DNA of 64,000 nt from Nematostella vectensis (lineage: Eukaryota > Cnidaria > Anthozoa > Actiniaria > Edwardsiidae): positions 14,021,408 to 14,085,407 of the forward strand of contig NC_064046.1 of the NCBI RefSeq assembly GCF_932526225.1. Reading direction: 5' to 3'. Shown here one piece after another: positions 35,401 through 43,195 of this stretch. The translations under genes and the position numbers were made by a program. The notes beneath the pieces were generated by a model that worked only from the letters and a program-made list of their open reading frames with translations, was not told the DNA's origin and did no database searches. Numbering within the stretch: the first letter of the stretch is position 1; every line of letters starts with the position of its first letter.

Positions 35401-37313
35401 TTTTAACGCAATTGTTCAACCCCATTTTGATTACTGCGATGTAGTATGGGGAAATTGTAATAGTACCCTTGCCACAAAACTCCAGAAGCTCCAAAACCGT
35501 GCCGCGCGAATTCTGACTTTTTCCAGTTTCGATGCCGACGCTCACCCGCTCATCGAGAGCCTAGGCTGGTCGAAGCTGGTTGATCGACGCAGGGCACATA
35601 TGGCTACTATGGTGTACAAATCTCTTAACGGCCTAGCCCCGGATTACCTTCAATCTAAATTCGAACACCATGTAAGCCACTACCAAATAAGAGATTCTGT
35701 AAACAAACTCTCTGTTCCGCAACCCCGCACCAATTATCTAAAGAACAGTTTCCATTATAGTGGTGCAGTTTTGTGGAACAGCCTTCCTCCATACCTACGT
35801 CAAGCAGAATCTCTTAACAGCTTTAAGTCCGGCTGTGGGAATTTCTTTTTATAATAACACGGCATTCATGGAAAGCAGGCAATCATTTTAATATCATAGT
35901 TTATATAGTGTATATAAAGTGTTTTTAAGCCCTGATTGTTTTTACCGTGTATAAAATAAAGTTACAAGTTACAAGGGCAGAATCAGACATAGATATCATT
36001 AAGGAAAACCATGTAACAAACCTTATTCCATACTCCTTCAATTTAATATCATCAATTGCAGCAAGGTCAGAGCCAGTGACTTGGTTATCTAATAAATAAA
36101 ATGAAAAGGCCAAAGAACTTTATTTGTATAAAAACACAGAGGGTGACTTTTGGGCAAATTATAAAGCCTTGATCAAATGGAGATGAGAGCTGATGAGAAT
36201 CCATGAGAGTTCAGCTCTTTCTAGCTCTCACAGGGCTCCGTTCAAACGGTCTTTAAGAGTTGGTGTGAGTGGTCAAACAACCAGCCCGTGCTACTCTAAT
36301 GTACACAAGCATGTGCTGCTCACATGTCCTTTCAAAGGAAAAATGGGTTCAATTTTCAGGGAGAAAATAAACATAAGATTGTGTTTTGGAATTTGAAATA
36401 ACTATTTGATTTCAGGAATAAAAGCTGAATCAGGAAATACACATTAAATTCCACTTTTTATGAAAACTGCTCACCAAAATGCTCTCATCAACACTATCAT
36501 TCGCGCGATCAAAGAGCGCAAACTCTCATGTTGAATTTGAACATGTTCAAAGTGAATGAGAGTCAGTGAGAGTCGATGAGAGTGTGTGAGGGAGCACAGT
36601 CAAACGGACATGAAAGTTGGAACTCTCATCGACTCTCATCAACTCCTATCTCCGTCGTGGCTTAACTTGCGTTGTCAATGTTGTCTCACTTGTAAATGTC
36701 CATACATCAAATATTCAATACACAATTACAAATCATTTCTGTTGTACCACAGGACAGAAGCTACAGAAAGACATGCAGTTATAAAATGCAAATATGTTAT
36801 AACTTAAGTATGCTGAGAATAATCTGTTTTTGCCAGGAAAAAAGATGTGAGATGCTGCGGATATTTCACCTCAGAAACACAGAAACCTTTTTAAGATCAG
36901 ATTAATCGTATAACTGGAAGTAAATTATATTTTTCGCTTAATCTTTTTTTACAATACAGGTCAACACAACACAAAACGCTCCAAGCTATTGAATCAAGAG
37001 GGAAAAAATTAAGTTCGCGAGTGTTAACAGAAAATGAACAAGGAAATGAATAATTCCTGTTAGATCAACGAGTTCCCTTGCTCTAAAACGATAGCTCTCT
37101 ATAAAACAGAATACTGGTACCTTTGAATATATGAATTAAGTCTGAATGACCCGATCTGTCCAAAAAGCTTGCAACGTCTTCAGGGTTCCATTCGCTGTGG
37201 TAACTTGTTGTCGATTGTACGATACGTTTCTTGGGACTCGGTGTTGCTAAAAATTCTCGAATATCCGGTGCATTGGCGGTGCCGACCCTTCTCTTTCGCG
37301 GTGTACGATCCAT
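14024..37313 (-). CDS. SAMHD1: SAMHD1-like dNTP triphosphohydrolase gene, copy B, internally deleted
   Basis: Thirteen exons were traced on the minus strand: 37121-37313, 36022-36088, 32722-32792, 32150-32305, 24212-24259, 23521-23618, 19629-19787, 18383-18439, 18036-18144, 15785-15868, 15256-15354, 14594-14698, 14024-14152 (stop TAG). Every junction has AG and GT, and phases agree everywhere except between 36022 and 32792. SAMHD1 hydrolyses dNTPs to deoxynucleoside plus triphosphate and limits the nuclear dNTP pool. Clear family motifs are [41 protein letters not shown] and [11 protein letters not shown]. About 100 residues, covering the end of the SAM domain and the N-terminal half of the HD domain, are missing. 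That gap holds a LINE. The gene is probably non-functional as read, or makes transcripts that skip the gap. Confidence 0.92.
14184..14355. repeat. 92-bp intronic tandem duplication
   Basis: TTATAAATGTTATCAAAT and the following ~80 bp through GTAAATGGTAGGCT occur twice, starting at 14184 and 14276, in the last intron of SAMHD1-B. Confidence 0.85.
14377..14612. repeat. 116-bp tandem duplication covering an exon edge
   Basis: Units 14377-14492 and 14493-14612 share CATGCTTCATACGGATAT through TTCCTTCCTGAAGACA. In the gene sense the second copy repeats the last bases of exon 14594-14698 and its GTATAT/GTACAT donor, giving a decoy 5' splice site 116 bp downstream. Confidence 0.85.
16054..16150 (+). 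repeat. G-run cluster with G-quadruplex potential
   Basis: A run of about 15 G is followed by repeated GGGGAGGGGTGG / GTGGTTCC units. Many G3+ tracts with short loops lie in under 100 bp, on the strand opposite SAMHD1-B transcription (C-rich in the RNA). It is in the intron between 18036 and 15868. Confidence 0.8.
16171..16998. mobile_element. Dispersed repeat, copy 1 (non-autonomous, TTTAAACACATTGACCC end)
   Basis: Matches 30917-31882 over most of its length, including CCGGCCTGTACCGGCTTTGG and GCACAGCGACGAGGGATTAA. The ends are imperfectly inverted (TTTAAACACATTGACCC against the complement of GTCAATRGGTTRAA), suggesting a DNA element. No intact ORF. It lies in a SAMHD1-B intron. Confidence 0.7.
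18036..19787 (-). CDS. SAMHD1: SAMHD1-B exons 7-9: C-terminal region of the catalytic core
   Basis: Exon 19629-19787 encodes [11 protein letters not shown] through [20 protein letters not shown], one of the best conserved SAMHD1 stretches. Exons 18383-18439 and 18036-18144 continue with [12 protein letters not shown] and [20 protein letters not shown]. All phases join. The first 30-odd bases of exon 19629-19787 plus its acceptor are repeated 183 bp upstream in the intron (19937-19990). LINE 1 fills the preceding intron. Confidence 0.93.
18586..18782. repeat. ~100-bp intronic tandem duplication
   Basis: ACTTCACTAGCCAATCAACG through CCTCTTAGTTATGA occurs at 18586 and again at 18685 with few changes, in the intron between exons 18383-18439 and 19629-19787. 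Confidence 0.85.
18864..19383 (-). mobile_element. 520-bp insert with 14-bp flanking repeats and inverted arms
   Basis: TAATAGTAAGTAAG occurs on both sides (18850-18863 and 19384-19397), like a target-site duplication. Inside, 18914-18955 and 19343-19384 are inverted copies of each other (core TTGGCAGAGTCGATTTCCAG). Between them a 168-codon minus-strand frame without an ATG encodes a helical segment ([19 protein letters not shown]). It looks like a retroposed fragment with an inversion at one end. The parent element is unknown. Confidence 0.55.
19755..19990. repeat. 183-bp-spaced duplication of an exon 5' edge
   Basis: 19755-19808 and 19937-19990 both contain the complement of a splice acceptor followed by the codons for R(R/Q)[10 protein letters not shown]. 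Only the copy at 19787 continues into the full SAMHD1 exon. The other is a decoy acceptor 181 bp upstream in the gene sense. Confidence 0.88.
20142..23333 (+). CDS. LINE 1 ORF2 (endonuclease-reverse transcriptase)
   Basis: 1063 codons counted from a GTG at 20142. The RT palm is complete, with catalytic Asp at about residue 750 and the pair at 840-841. It encodes the enzyme that nicks DNA and copies its RNA by target-primed reverse transcription. No frameshift or stop was seen across the endonuclease and RT, so this copy is fairly young. The region before Met115 lacks an ATG, which leaves the start uncertain. No PHD finger is visible here, unlike LINE 2. Confidence 0.9.
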   Translation: MQGWSSRVSRQTLNSVGELLTRHVRLSNNGFHRSRLPVGKWSKHGVTILCVPGHDPPLDVTVFSDVALNPGPWTNEISRNEISRRPSNSRADKDSEPDLHNRQVPSTQYSRGELMLLRHAYKQTVDRSFFSTLRENGIFRYRGKRSGRRVKQRSDKNNIQTIAGRRPYKTFSKERNLQNLIMVNTESSVSERNSKSSPATSTFAVPKMLFTNICSLSKTKNRVRAAVALEADLRNKDIDICLVSETHLKQDTPDAIVNIPNYTIFRRDRSWAGLDKRAKGGIAIYTRSNVTVIDIYRSTLYELVYLTIRLPSGHLLLVCSVYHPPKPTYRTLDFMQYLVNLMDNALDQHPGLTIVIGGDVNQLDVQELCMLTGWNALVTFPTRGDSYLDNVFTNRPDLFGECIPYNISIKTDHTAVILPAGKKLKPLRKTIKIRDCRKHRKEALYLALAEEKWDSVLESNDVNEAVRNLENLIHDNLEKCMPLKTVRMSSRDPLWMTPLVKSLLKTKSKIGPNNTDRLKEINKKISDLICKNRKNILQAPVGSREWWRHIDNLSQRRRSSAKVSLDEQSLVELNDYFANLCWDTAYEQPTLVEVHSEDHAPVISERYVWQCLQHLKNTATGPDLIPSWIWKEHAEIFTSIICKIWNWSLESSVWPSSWKRAHVTPLPKVDVPKGKTEYRGINITPVIARAFEKAVYNIHVRETVEELLSSTQFAYRTGGSCTDALLCMQHSVYGYLDSPECKAVRLFAMDFSKAFDSVKHVNLSCKLKQLPLSPFIVNWYLSFLASCQQRVVYNGFECHWKCVNRGTTQGSVSGPYLFNIFINDLEINLCNQPALFKYADDSNIVIPVWANGECRTDLVDLFLTWTKDNGMVCNSSKCKELVFRKKGCNQNIELVNNIPQCTVLPILGITFQSNGKYSEHVRSKLTKANKCLYILRSLRKEGICQEELDHLFKSIVLPNFTYGLSVFGASDSDLTNIQNFLERCFKRKYISNIVNIRKLLEEADKKIYRTRLDQPEYPLSKILPKKKDQKYNLRKRNVIYPRVHSERFKNTFVNRLVFKYSDI
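23418..23475. repeat. (ATT)n microsatellite tail of LINE 1
   Basis: About 19 ATT units directly after AATAAAG at the LINE 1 3' end. Short 3' microsatellites of this kind mark CR1/L2-type insertions. Confidence 0.95.
23521..24259 (-). CDS. SAMHD1: SAMHD1-B exons 5-6: HD metal and substrate segment
   Basis: Exon 24212-24259 is a 16-codon microexon ([16 protein letters not shown]). Exon 23521-23618 encodes [19 protein letters not shown], which holds the Asp equivalent to human D311 (fourth HD metal ligand) and the adjacent Lys/Tyr/Asp that contact dNTP. Both junctions are in phase 0 or 2 as required. The intron between 24259 and 32150 holds LINE 2. Confidence 0.92.
27060..30545 (+). mobile_element. 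LINE 2: CR1-like retrotransposon, apparently full-length ORF
   Basis: The ORF is preceded by a (TA)n run (27060-27079) and followed by an A-rich AATAAAATAAAATTAAATTAA tail. The 5' boundary is not resolved because no target duplication was found. The PHD finger between the 2A-like motif and the endonuclease fits CR1-clade elements of cnidarians and other invertebrates. Confidence 0.85.
27097..30507 (+). CDS. LINE 2 ORF2: PHD finger, endonuclease, reverse transcriptase (intact)
   Basis: 1136 codons from ATG at 27097. A hydrophobic leader and the 2A-like [10 protein letters not shown] (residues 82-91) come first, then a C4HC3 PHD-like finger (C97 to about C148, with [12 protein letters not shown]). 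Next is an EEP endonuclease (about 205-427; N211, E240, D345, SDH 418-420), then a reverse transcriptase with MDFSKAFD (D789) and FADD (876-879). It ends with the usual C-terminal thumb and [11 protein letters not shown] region. No stop or frameshift interrupts it, so the copy may still be active. It lies antisense in a SAMHD1-B intron. Confidence 0.95.
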   Translation: MAGHLMAPLIVLLFALNLQNFLLRWQSPLIESKAGPFISPALFEMSLDKVKIFMNNIHPNRRKLIAPRSNPSSLAFCLLILSGDIPLNPGPTYRYPCGACSKPVKCNQKGIQCDYCDAWYHTKCCSISNESYNTLANSSCSWICCACDVANFSKSSSGPDIPDDNYYLSLSTSVQSSGSESPQPLTSSPRQRSPASNKMKDPHKLRVLTLNACSLKGKDKRLEFQSLIDNYKPDIVNVNETHINDTVFSAEILEKGYTIFRKDRNEFGGGVLSAFSNHLVVTHEEQMDGNYEGIWSKINIAGSKSLFVGSVYRTPDSNVDPLVALDGALCKLVKNPIPNILITGDLNLPSTSWEDDNYAVRPNHTYGLEVNHKFLDIVNDHSLTQHVMEPTRGENTLDLVLTTCPEMVLDLVVEPGMSDHDLVLFDLNLKPSFNQEKPRKVFVFKKGNMGAVKTDLKKHLDNYFNNEAYHKLIHENYDFFKTTITEIMKKHIPQKNISGRWNLPWITSSIKRLIRKKQRLYNHAKHCNHAAWKKFKDLRKLVKKNLAKAHSEYVSQLLTVPEGSETANHTITKRFWTYIKSKKTHDVGVAPLRNDKGELVSDSLGKARALSSQFQSVFTHENNSSIPTLGPSPYPTIPSTLISIDGVIKLLQNVNPKKANGPDLIPCKILQEAAHEIAPALTFLFTQSLETGTLPNDWLSANVTPVFKKGNKNIPSNYRPISLTAVPCKILEHIIFHDIMNHLDTHNILVKFQHGFRRFFSCETQLITTLEDVGKALDLGRQTDLIIMDFSKAFDIVPHQRLISKLDFYGIRGLLKTWLTTWLTHREQSVLVDGVSSAPISVSSGVPRGTVLGPLMFLLYINDTGNDCKSSTIRLFADDTLLYSVIEATSDAHQLQSDLTSIEKWAEKWLMSFNPTKCFVMRVTRNREPIVFNYTLMNHILKPVEHHPYLGVELSNTLDWSWHINNKVSKANQTLGFLRRNLSNCPANIKEAAYKSLVLPHLEYASSAWDPWLKKHVKQIEKVQRRAGRFVKNCWDRTPGTVTNILNDLEWPPLSKRRQDARLTLFYKAVNKKSALKIPDNIDRRTRQLRSSHPDKFIELCPRTEAYKNSFFCRTIKEWNKLPRLTLDSTSADIFR
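30553..30790. repeat. T/A low-complexity tract
   Basis: Almost pure T and A, with TTATT and long T runs, following the LINE 2 tail. The 66-codon open frame here is an artefact of composition. Confidence 0.9.
30917..31882. mobile_element. Dispersed repeat, copy 2
   Basis: Second copy of the 16171-16998 element, with about 170 extra bp (roughly 31225-31400) not present in copy 1. It lies in the same SAMHD1-B intron as LINE 2, within a stretch of CGCGTAATT repeats. Confidence 0.75.
32150..32792 (-). CDS. SAMHD1: SAMHD1-B exons 3-4: second half of HD core
   Basis: Exon 32722-32792 opens with [20 protein letters not shown]. Its acceptor (TTCCAG) needs one preceding base, whereas exon 36022-36088 leaves two, so the two cannot be joined in frame. 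Exon 32150-32305 is 52 codons beginning HEQASVDMF. In human SAMHD1 these segments follow the metal-binding His206-Asp207 pair, which would be in the missing exon. The LINE 3 5' end lies about 15 bp from the acceptor of 32722-32792. Confidence 0.9.
32915..35854 (+). pseudogene. LINE 3 endonuclease-RT reading frame, multiply disrupted
   Basis: Frame 1 runs from before 32815 to the stop at 34907-34909, after [12 protein letters not shown] and the first YADD. The duplicated palm is open at 34902-35348 in another frame. The last part (35350-35854) returns to the first frame with NRAARILTF and [12 protein letters not shown]. The lesions are 5' truncation, an internal in-frame deletion, the 418-bp duplication and a 1-base loss. 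It cannot make a working RT. Confidence 0.9.
34481..35306 (+). repeat. 418-bp tandem duplication of the LINE 3 RT palm
   Basis: 34481-34888 and 34899-35306 are essentially identical (one clear change, CAATCAAC to CGATCAAC). The join at 34889-34900 has about 10 bp of filler. Because 418 is not a multiple of 3 it shifts the frame. Confidence 0.95.
36022..37313 (-). CDS. SAMHD1: SAMHD1-B exons 1-2: N-terminal tail and SAM domain start
   Basis: Exon 37121-37313 (ATG start) encodes a basic tail and [18 protein letters not shown]. Exon 36022-36088 continues in phase 1 with [20 protein letters not shown], the middle helices of a SAM domain, and ends in phase 2 at a GTTTGT donor. SAM domains mediate protein or nucleic-acid contacts. 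The donor lies about 45 bp from the 3' tail of LINE 3, so the intron that followed has been lost. Confidence 0.88.
36179..36650. mobile_element. MITE-like repeat with GATGAGAG inverted ends
   Basis: Left end GATGAGAGCTGATGAGAATC and right end CGACTCTCATCAACTCC are imperfect inverted copies. The body is shared with 1-410 of copy A. It lies in SAMHD1-B intron 1. No target duplication was resolved. Confidence 0.5.
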
Positions 37314-37979
37314 AAAAACGTTTGAACGTATAAAAATATTAAAAAAGGATAAAAAGGTAGAAGATTAAAAAAGAACCTTCGATCATATGTGAATTATGGT
37401 TCAAAATGTCCAAATTCTTGCGCGAGTTGGTCGCCCCAGGAAACCTCATACACAGGAATCCCACTTTGCTGAGAAATTCATCTCGCAGCTCCTCTCGTTT
37501 GCTTTGTGCTGAAGAATGACCATTTTACCCTGCTAGCAGAACTTTTTCTTACTCTTTCTCTTTAACACTTTCCTTGACGATTTGCGTTTCGGTGTTTTCG
37601 CGTTGTTCGTTTGTACCAAAACAACGCGGGTAGCCAAAATCGCAAATACAAGCAAAAACAAGAAACACTATGGAAAGCCTTTGTTAGCAGTTTATGACAA
37701 TTTTCCCTTTTATTTATAGGGACAGTCGCACCGGTAGCGGTATTTTTCAAGAATGCGACCTTCACCAATCCAGTACAGAATAAAACTAATGGACACTATC
37801 TAAAAGCTGTTTGATAGTCTTCTTGTGAGTAAAATCGGAGCGATACAAACTGATTTCACATCTACATACTCTTTCAGCCGTCTATTTCGCTCTCAAGAAA
37901 TGACGATTCCACGGTGTATTTTCACTTTGAAACTAACGTGCGACTGCCCTTTATAACACCAGCGGTTGATTATAATTTG
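36240..37979. repeat. Segmental duplication, copy B block 1
   Basis: Partner of 1-1739. It contains SAMHD1-B exon 1. Homology with copy A stops at 37979, where the 11-kb segment with the recombinase gene begins. Confidence 0.95.
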
Positions 37980-38844
37980 TAGCGTACCCACCAGCAACCT
38001 ATAAAAATATTTCTTCTCTTCCGGTGCCCATATATGGGCAGTAGGAATCCTACCAATTCTTACCGCAGCGACGTCATATTCCTACCAAATTACAAGGCTC
38101 GGTCACATATTATAACGTGACCGCTTAGCAAGGATCACTTGGATTCTGTAACTCGTTGAGAACAGAAGTTCTCTATACTATCTAGCCTCTTTCAAAGCTT
38201 ACCCCTCTGGTGTATGAAACTCCAGTTTGGTTACACTGTGTGCTGAGTTCAACCCCCTGTGCACACGTACTCAACAAGCTAAATGGCTACACAACGAATC
38301 TGCCCCGAGTTAAGGGGACTTGGGATTTCAGCGCAAAACCATTAATTTTTATCCAAATTGACTTATCGTTCAGAAGCATAAAATACTGGACACGTTTATT
38401 GCCAAAGGATGACCAGGCTCTTTTGAAAACAGTAATTTTTTTATGGAATGTGTGAAGTATAACAAACATTTAAAAAATAGCTCAGCTTACTCGGCTCTTA
38501 TGACAACAGGAAATATACTAACGAACGCAATAAACTGAAAATTGTTTAAGAATAATAAGCAGAAGCCTATCAGTTAGCCTACCTGTTAGCTAACCCTGCT
38601 ATAAAGCAAAGAATTGCTCTAACTCTACTAACAATAAGTAACCACATAATTATACAAAGGCTGAAGAAAGAATTAAATTAATTAAATTTCGTAGTCAAAT
38701 GCAAAGGATTTAACAGGGTAAAACTGTGATCATAAATCCTACAGCTAATATAGAGGGGATAAATGCAAAACTGACATACGACTGTTTCCTAATAATGGCA
38801 AATATTAAAAAAAATAGGCTGTTTCTATAACAAAACTAGTCTGC

Positions 38845-38889
<45 letters not shown>

Positions 38890-41800
38890 AAGTGATCGCC
38901 TTATCAGGCTGGTGGATCATTATATCCTAATAACAACTCTAACTTAATTTTATTGTTGACTATTTTGTTGCTTTTTCAAAATGTGAGCTCGATGTTTAGA
39001 CATGTACAATGAAGTCTAAAATGAACATAGCCATTGAAGATGATACGCGGAAGATGTTTTTTTATTACTTTTGTGTCTTCCCTCGTCTAATTTATAACAA
39101 TATATTACCTTTTAATGATTTCCAAGTCTTGTGCTCCGCTTGAACAGGTATTTTTTCTGAGAAAGATCGCACTAGGTAGACCTCAAAACTTGCTGACATT
39201 TGTTACATTTGCTGACATTTGCTACGTACGCTGACATTTGTTACATATGCTGACATTCGCTACCTGATCATAACCTCGGCAAAGAGAATGAAACTCTACC
39301 TAATTACTTCTTCTTAGTGTCTACTTCTTTGTCATTTTGGAACTCTGTACCTAATTACTTATTCTTAATGTCTACTTCTTTGTCATTTTGGAACGAGTTC
39401 ATCTTTCCTGGCAACTTATCATGTTGCGCTGCCAAAAGCCTTTACGCGCTTATAGTGGATGATGCTATTCTTTGGGGAAAAGGATCTAGAGACTACGCAC
39501 TTTTTCTATAACTTAGGGGTCAAAACTTATGTTGGTCTCACCTATTTTTCTTCTCTCTGAACGAGCACAGCGGCTTATTTAGGTCCCCCAACGGCCTTAG
39601 TAAACTACGAGAACAGAGTTGTTCCAAAACTAAGGGGCGGGTTGTTGGTTTCAGGGGGTAGTGAAGGGGTGGGGTGGGGGTGAGATGAGTTTGAATTAGA
39701 GTAAATCCTAAAGATAAAACAAACATTGAAAATGAATGATATAGTGTCGTCTTTTATGAAGTATTTGACTTATCATTAAGTGAAACCACTTTAACACGGG
39801 TATCCCTATATTGACTATACGGGGACGTGGATAAAGTAGGGTATAGTTTTTCCTTTTCTCTTTCCTACACTTCTGTATAAAGTTCCCACCGCTTCTCTCT
39901 TTCCTGGACAGGGCTCCACAAATTCAGCTAATGAAAAATGTCAGATCTAGATTGTTATGAGGGTTGTGATTGCAGAAATAGCAACAAGCAACAAGTAGGA
40001 GGACTTCTTTTTGACCATTGTACCTTTTGTTTTAACAACAAGTAGTCTAGGATTGATGAAGTGCGAGAGTAAATCGAAAGATTTACAGCGTAGTTGCATA
40101 TCCGCCCACTGCTGAGAACTGGATTCCTTGGAGGGTTACAATAACAAGAAGAAGTCGAGAAGGAATGAACAGCTTCCCTGTTTCCCCACACGACAGAGGC
40201 GATAATTTTAACTGCTATCCCTTAAGGATAAATCATCTAAAACGGAGACCTTTTCCTGTCCCCTAAGGTCAAAACTCATTTATTTTGCTATCCCTTAGAA
40301 TTTGAAACTCATTTTCTCGAGGAGCATATGTTTTTTTAGAGGTGTCCCACCCCTACCACCCTAACCCCTGTCGCTGCCCTGTTCACCCACCGTTAACCAG
40401 AATATCAAAGAACAATTTCATTCGTGTGGTTAAACAAACATTGTTGTTTATCATGATTCTGGTCAATGGTGAGAAAGTAAGTCCGCTTCAAAACCCAACT
40501 ATGCATCTGATGTTTGCAGAGTTTCTGTAAAGGTATACAAAACAAAAACCCAGTAACGGTACGAACAGTGCGAGCTCGATGCAAAAAAAAAAATCCTTTA
40601 CATTTTTCATTCAACATGGAACATTTCCAGCCTCGAGTTAAACTCGGGATGAATTTGAGAAAGCGGGCATTTACTGTCATAGATCTGACGACTGCAAAAT
40701 GACGCTTGGCTACTTTGCCATCGCCTGCACATCGCGTTACACTGAGAATAGCTGTTAGTAGAACTGAGACATTCTACTACAGTTGCAATATAATCTGGAT
40801 ACACTGTCTGAAAACGAGCCAATAACAAACCGTCACCCGTCACCGTCATTGTTCACATCATGTCAAATCCCAAAGAAACCAATCAAAACCGCGGGTTTGA
40901 TGTTGCTCTCCTGTCACATTTTCGAGTTTTGAGTTGCAGTGTCGCGTGGTGAACGACAGTAAAATTGGCGGGGAAAACATGACAAGTATTCAGACCTTGA
41001 TGACCGTGAAAACAACTAGTGAAAACTACTAAACAGCTAAGGAACACAAGGAAATCTTGTTAAGAGGTTTAATACTTGGAAACAATGTTAATGGTGACTA
41101 CAGACTAGAAAGAGAAAACGGAGTAAGCTTACACTTACGGCAGCTGTTCAAAGGGATGAGGTTCAGAAGAAGGAGTTTGTCAAAATTGCAGGTATGTGTA
41201 TTGTTATAATGCATGTCCAAATCTTACTTTAAAGGTTTCCTTGGAGAGTGAGAAGTTATGTACCTATTTCAGCCTATAGAAAAAACATAAAATGTTCTTT
41301 GCGCGCCTTATTAGCTTTAGGAAAACTGGGTAAATTTGGTTTGGAAGAGTTCAGGAGCCGATATCTCTTAGGGTGTAAAATTCGACCAACTGCTATTCCT
41401 AAGGGAGTAATTAACCTTTTTTTTTTTAAATTCTGTTATCTCTTAGGGAATAAAATTCGACCAATTGCTATTCGAAGGGGGTGTTTTGGCCTTTAAAATT
41501 GCCTTGAACCACACCCAATTTGTTATCGGAGTCCCCCTCGCACATCTTCACGACTCCTCCCTGGTGCCGGAGGAGTGGTGGAGATATGCTAAAAATAACT
41601 CAATTCTCAGACACAAATTAAAAAGATCCTGGATCAAATTTATTTCAACAAGACAGCACAGCAGAATAAGAAAATATATCTGTAAAGGGATGTCCAATAT
41701 TCCACTCCATATTTGACAACCAACTGCCACAAGCATAAAGCATTGGAAAAGGATGTGCAAACACCTGCATAAAATGCAGTGAAAAATTTAAACAATCTCC

Positions 41801-42839
41801 AGGTGCATTTTCCCATCAGTATTGTTCACCTTTACTTTGGATTCACTGAAAAGAATGAAAAGAATTAATTGGATTCAATGAAAAGAATAATCATGGGGTT
41901 TTTGGTAATGGTGCAAATAGAACGAGTTGTGTAAAATTGGTAAGAAACCTAGAAAAGATAACCAAACAAGGGATATTCAAAATGCAAAAGACATATCAAT
42001 TTCAGTTCTTAGGCTATAGGCATGAGAAATGGCCCTGACTTTGGAGTCAGATAAGAATGAGGCAACAACATTAAAGTACCTCTATTTACCTGTGGGGCAA
42101 CCCAGAAATGCCAAGGGTGGTATTGGCAGTAAGGGTTTTTGTTCTTAGAAAAGAGAAAAGGGAGGCTAGTGGTGTCTTATCACTTGTCCAAGGCAAACAC
42201 TGCAATGGTTTTCCTTTGATGGTTTGAATGACTGTCTTTTTGTTTGAATGGTTTCAATTCCATGGTTTTACTTCCATGCATGGTTTTGTTGTCCATTTTT
42301 TTGATTAAGGATGGTTTGTAAGGTTTTCCTTCCATTCTTGAAGGTAGCCAGTTAGGGAAGTTAAGACTGTTACAGAATGGAAGCTGATGAGTGTAAATTA
42401 ACGAGGAATGGGTAAGTCACTGAAGTACAGGCTAGCCAGTTGGAGGCAGGTAAAGTGGTGAAAGGCAGGTTAAGTTGATAAGGGTATGTGAGATGATGGA
42501 GGTTGGAATACCTAATCAATATAGATATGTTCAAATGAAAGTATTGTTCTTTTATTTTTTACTTGCTCTTGTATAGATAAGGGCTTCTTGGTCCCCCCGC
42601 ATAATTCAATGCGGTATTAACGATCAATAGATCGGGGTATCACCCTTGCCAAGGGCTCATTGTCGCCAAGTTTTTATCTGACGCTATCTTGTAACCTAGG
42701 GCAATGGGAGGCTAGAGGTGGGATATCACTTGCCCAAGGTGAACACCTAGGGTAGTGGAGGGAGGAAACGCCTGACATCTCCATTCTACACCCCATGGAT
42801 GTGTAGCCACTGCCCCTCAGGGGTTTACATGGTTTTCCT

Positions 42840-43110
42840 TCCATGCATGGTCCCATTGACCATGACCATTTCTGCTCTTGCGTCTTGGGTGTAAAGTTCA
42901 AAGCTGCTCGACTTCCTAAAAGAAAAGATGAAAATTTACATGTTATGGTGGTTTGTATGGTTTTCCTTCCATGGTTTGAATGGTTGTCCTCCATTGGTTT
43001 GAATGGTTTTCCTTCCATGCATGGTCCCATTGATCATGACTTTGATAGAGGGTGGTTTGTATGGTTTTCCTTCCATGGTTTGAATGGTTGTCCTTCCATG
43101 TAGGATAGCA
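42840..43110. repeat. GGTTTTCCTTCCATG minisatellite field
   Basis: Repeated GGTTTGTATGGTTTTCCTTC, CATGGTTTGAATGGTTGTCC and CATGCATGGTCCCATTGA blocks, with looser copies upstream to about 42200. It lies immediately downstream of the recombinase stop codon and encloses a duplicated fragment of its last exon. Confidence 0.85.
42867..42947 (-). repeat. Duplicated acceptor and start of the recombinase last exon
   Basis: Matches 43265-43345 at an offset of 398 bp. It includes the TTTTAG acceptor and codons KSSSFELYTQDAR with the catalytic Tyr. Reading on gives a short alternative C-terminus ending at a TAA (about 42828), so it could serve as an alternative terminal exon. Confidence 0.85.
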
Positions 43111-43195
43111 TTTGATGATGGCTATGATTTGACAGTAGGCTGCCAAGGTGCAAGGGCAGAAATAATTGTCTGGATGGCATGTAGTGGGAGGTGCT

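Larger units (their letters stand above)
32808..35975 (+). mobile_element. LINE 3: broken CR1/L2-like retrotransposon
   Basis: Starts inside the endonuclease ([18 protein letters not shown]), lacks roughly 70 residues between that motif and [10 protein letters not shown], then reads through GDLNCDQ and the RT. A 418-bp tandem duplication repeats the palm with YADD (34616 and 35034) and shifts the frame. One A is missing from an A-run near 35327-35333. The C-terminal part resumes to a stop at 35852-35854, and the 3' end is AATAAAGTTACAAGTTACAAG. It replaces SAMHD1-B exons. Confidence 0.92.
37980..43195. other. Gene-free part of the 11-kb segment unique to copy B
   Basis: No convincing gene is seen. 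The stretch contains a (GTCT)n run at 38845-38888, repeated GCTGACATTTGYTAC motifs (39191-39270), a ~59-bp duplicated TACTTCTTTGTCATTTTGGAA unit (39296-39407), two copies of an AAAATTCGACCAA motif (41380, 41455), and a large field of GGTTTTCCTTCCATGG-type repeats from about 42200 to 43110. Confidence 0.6.
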
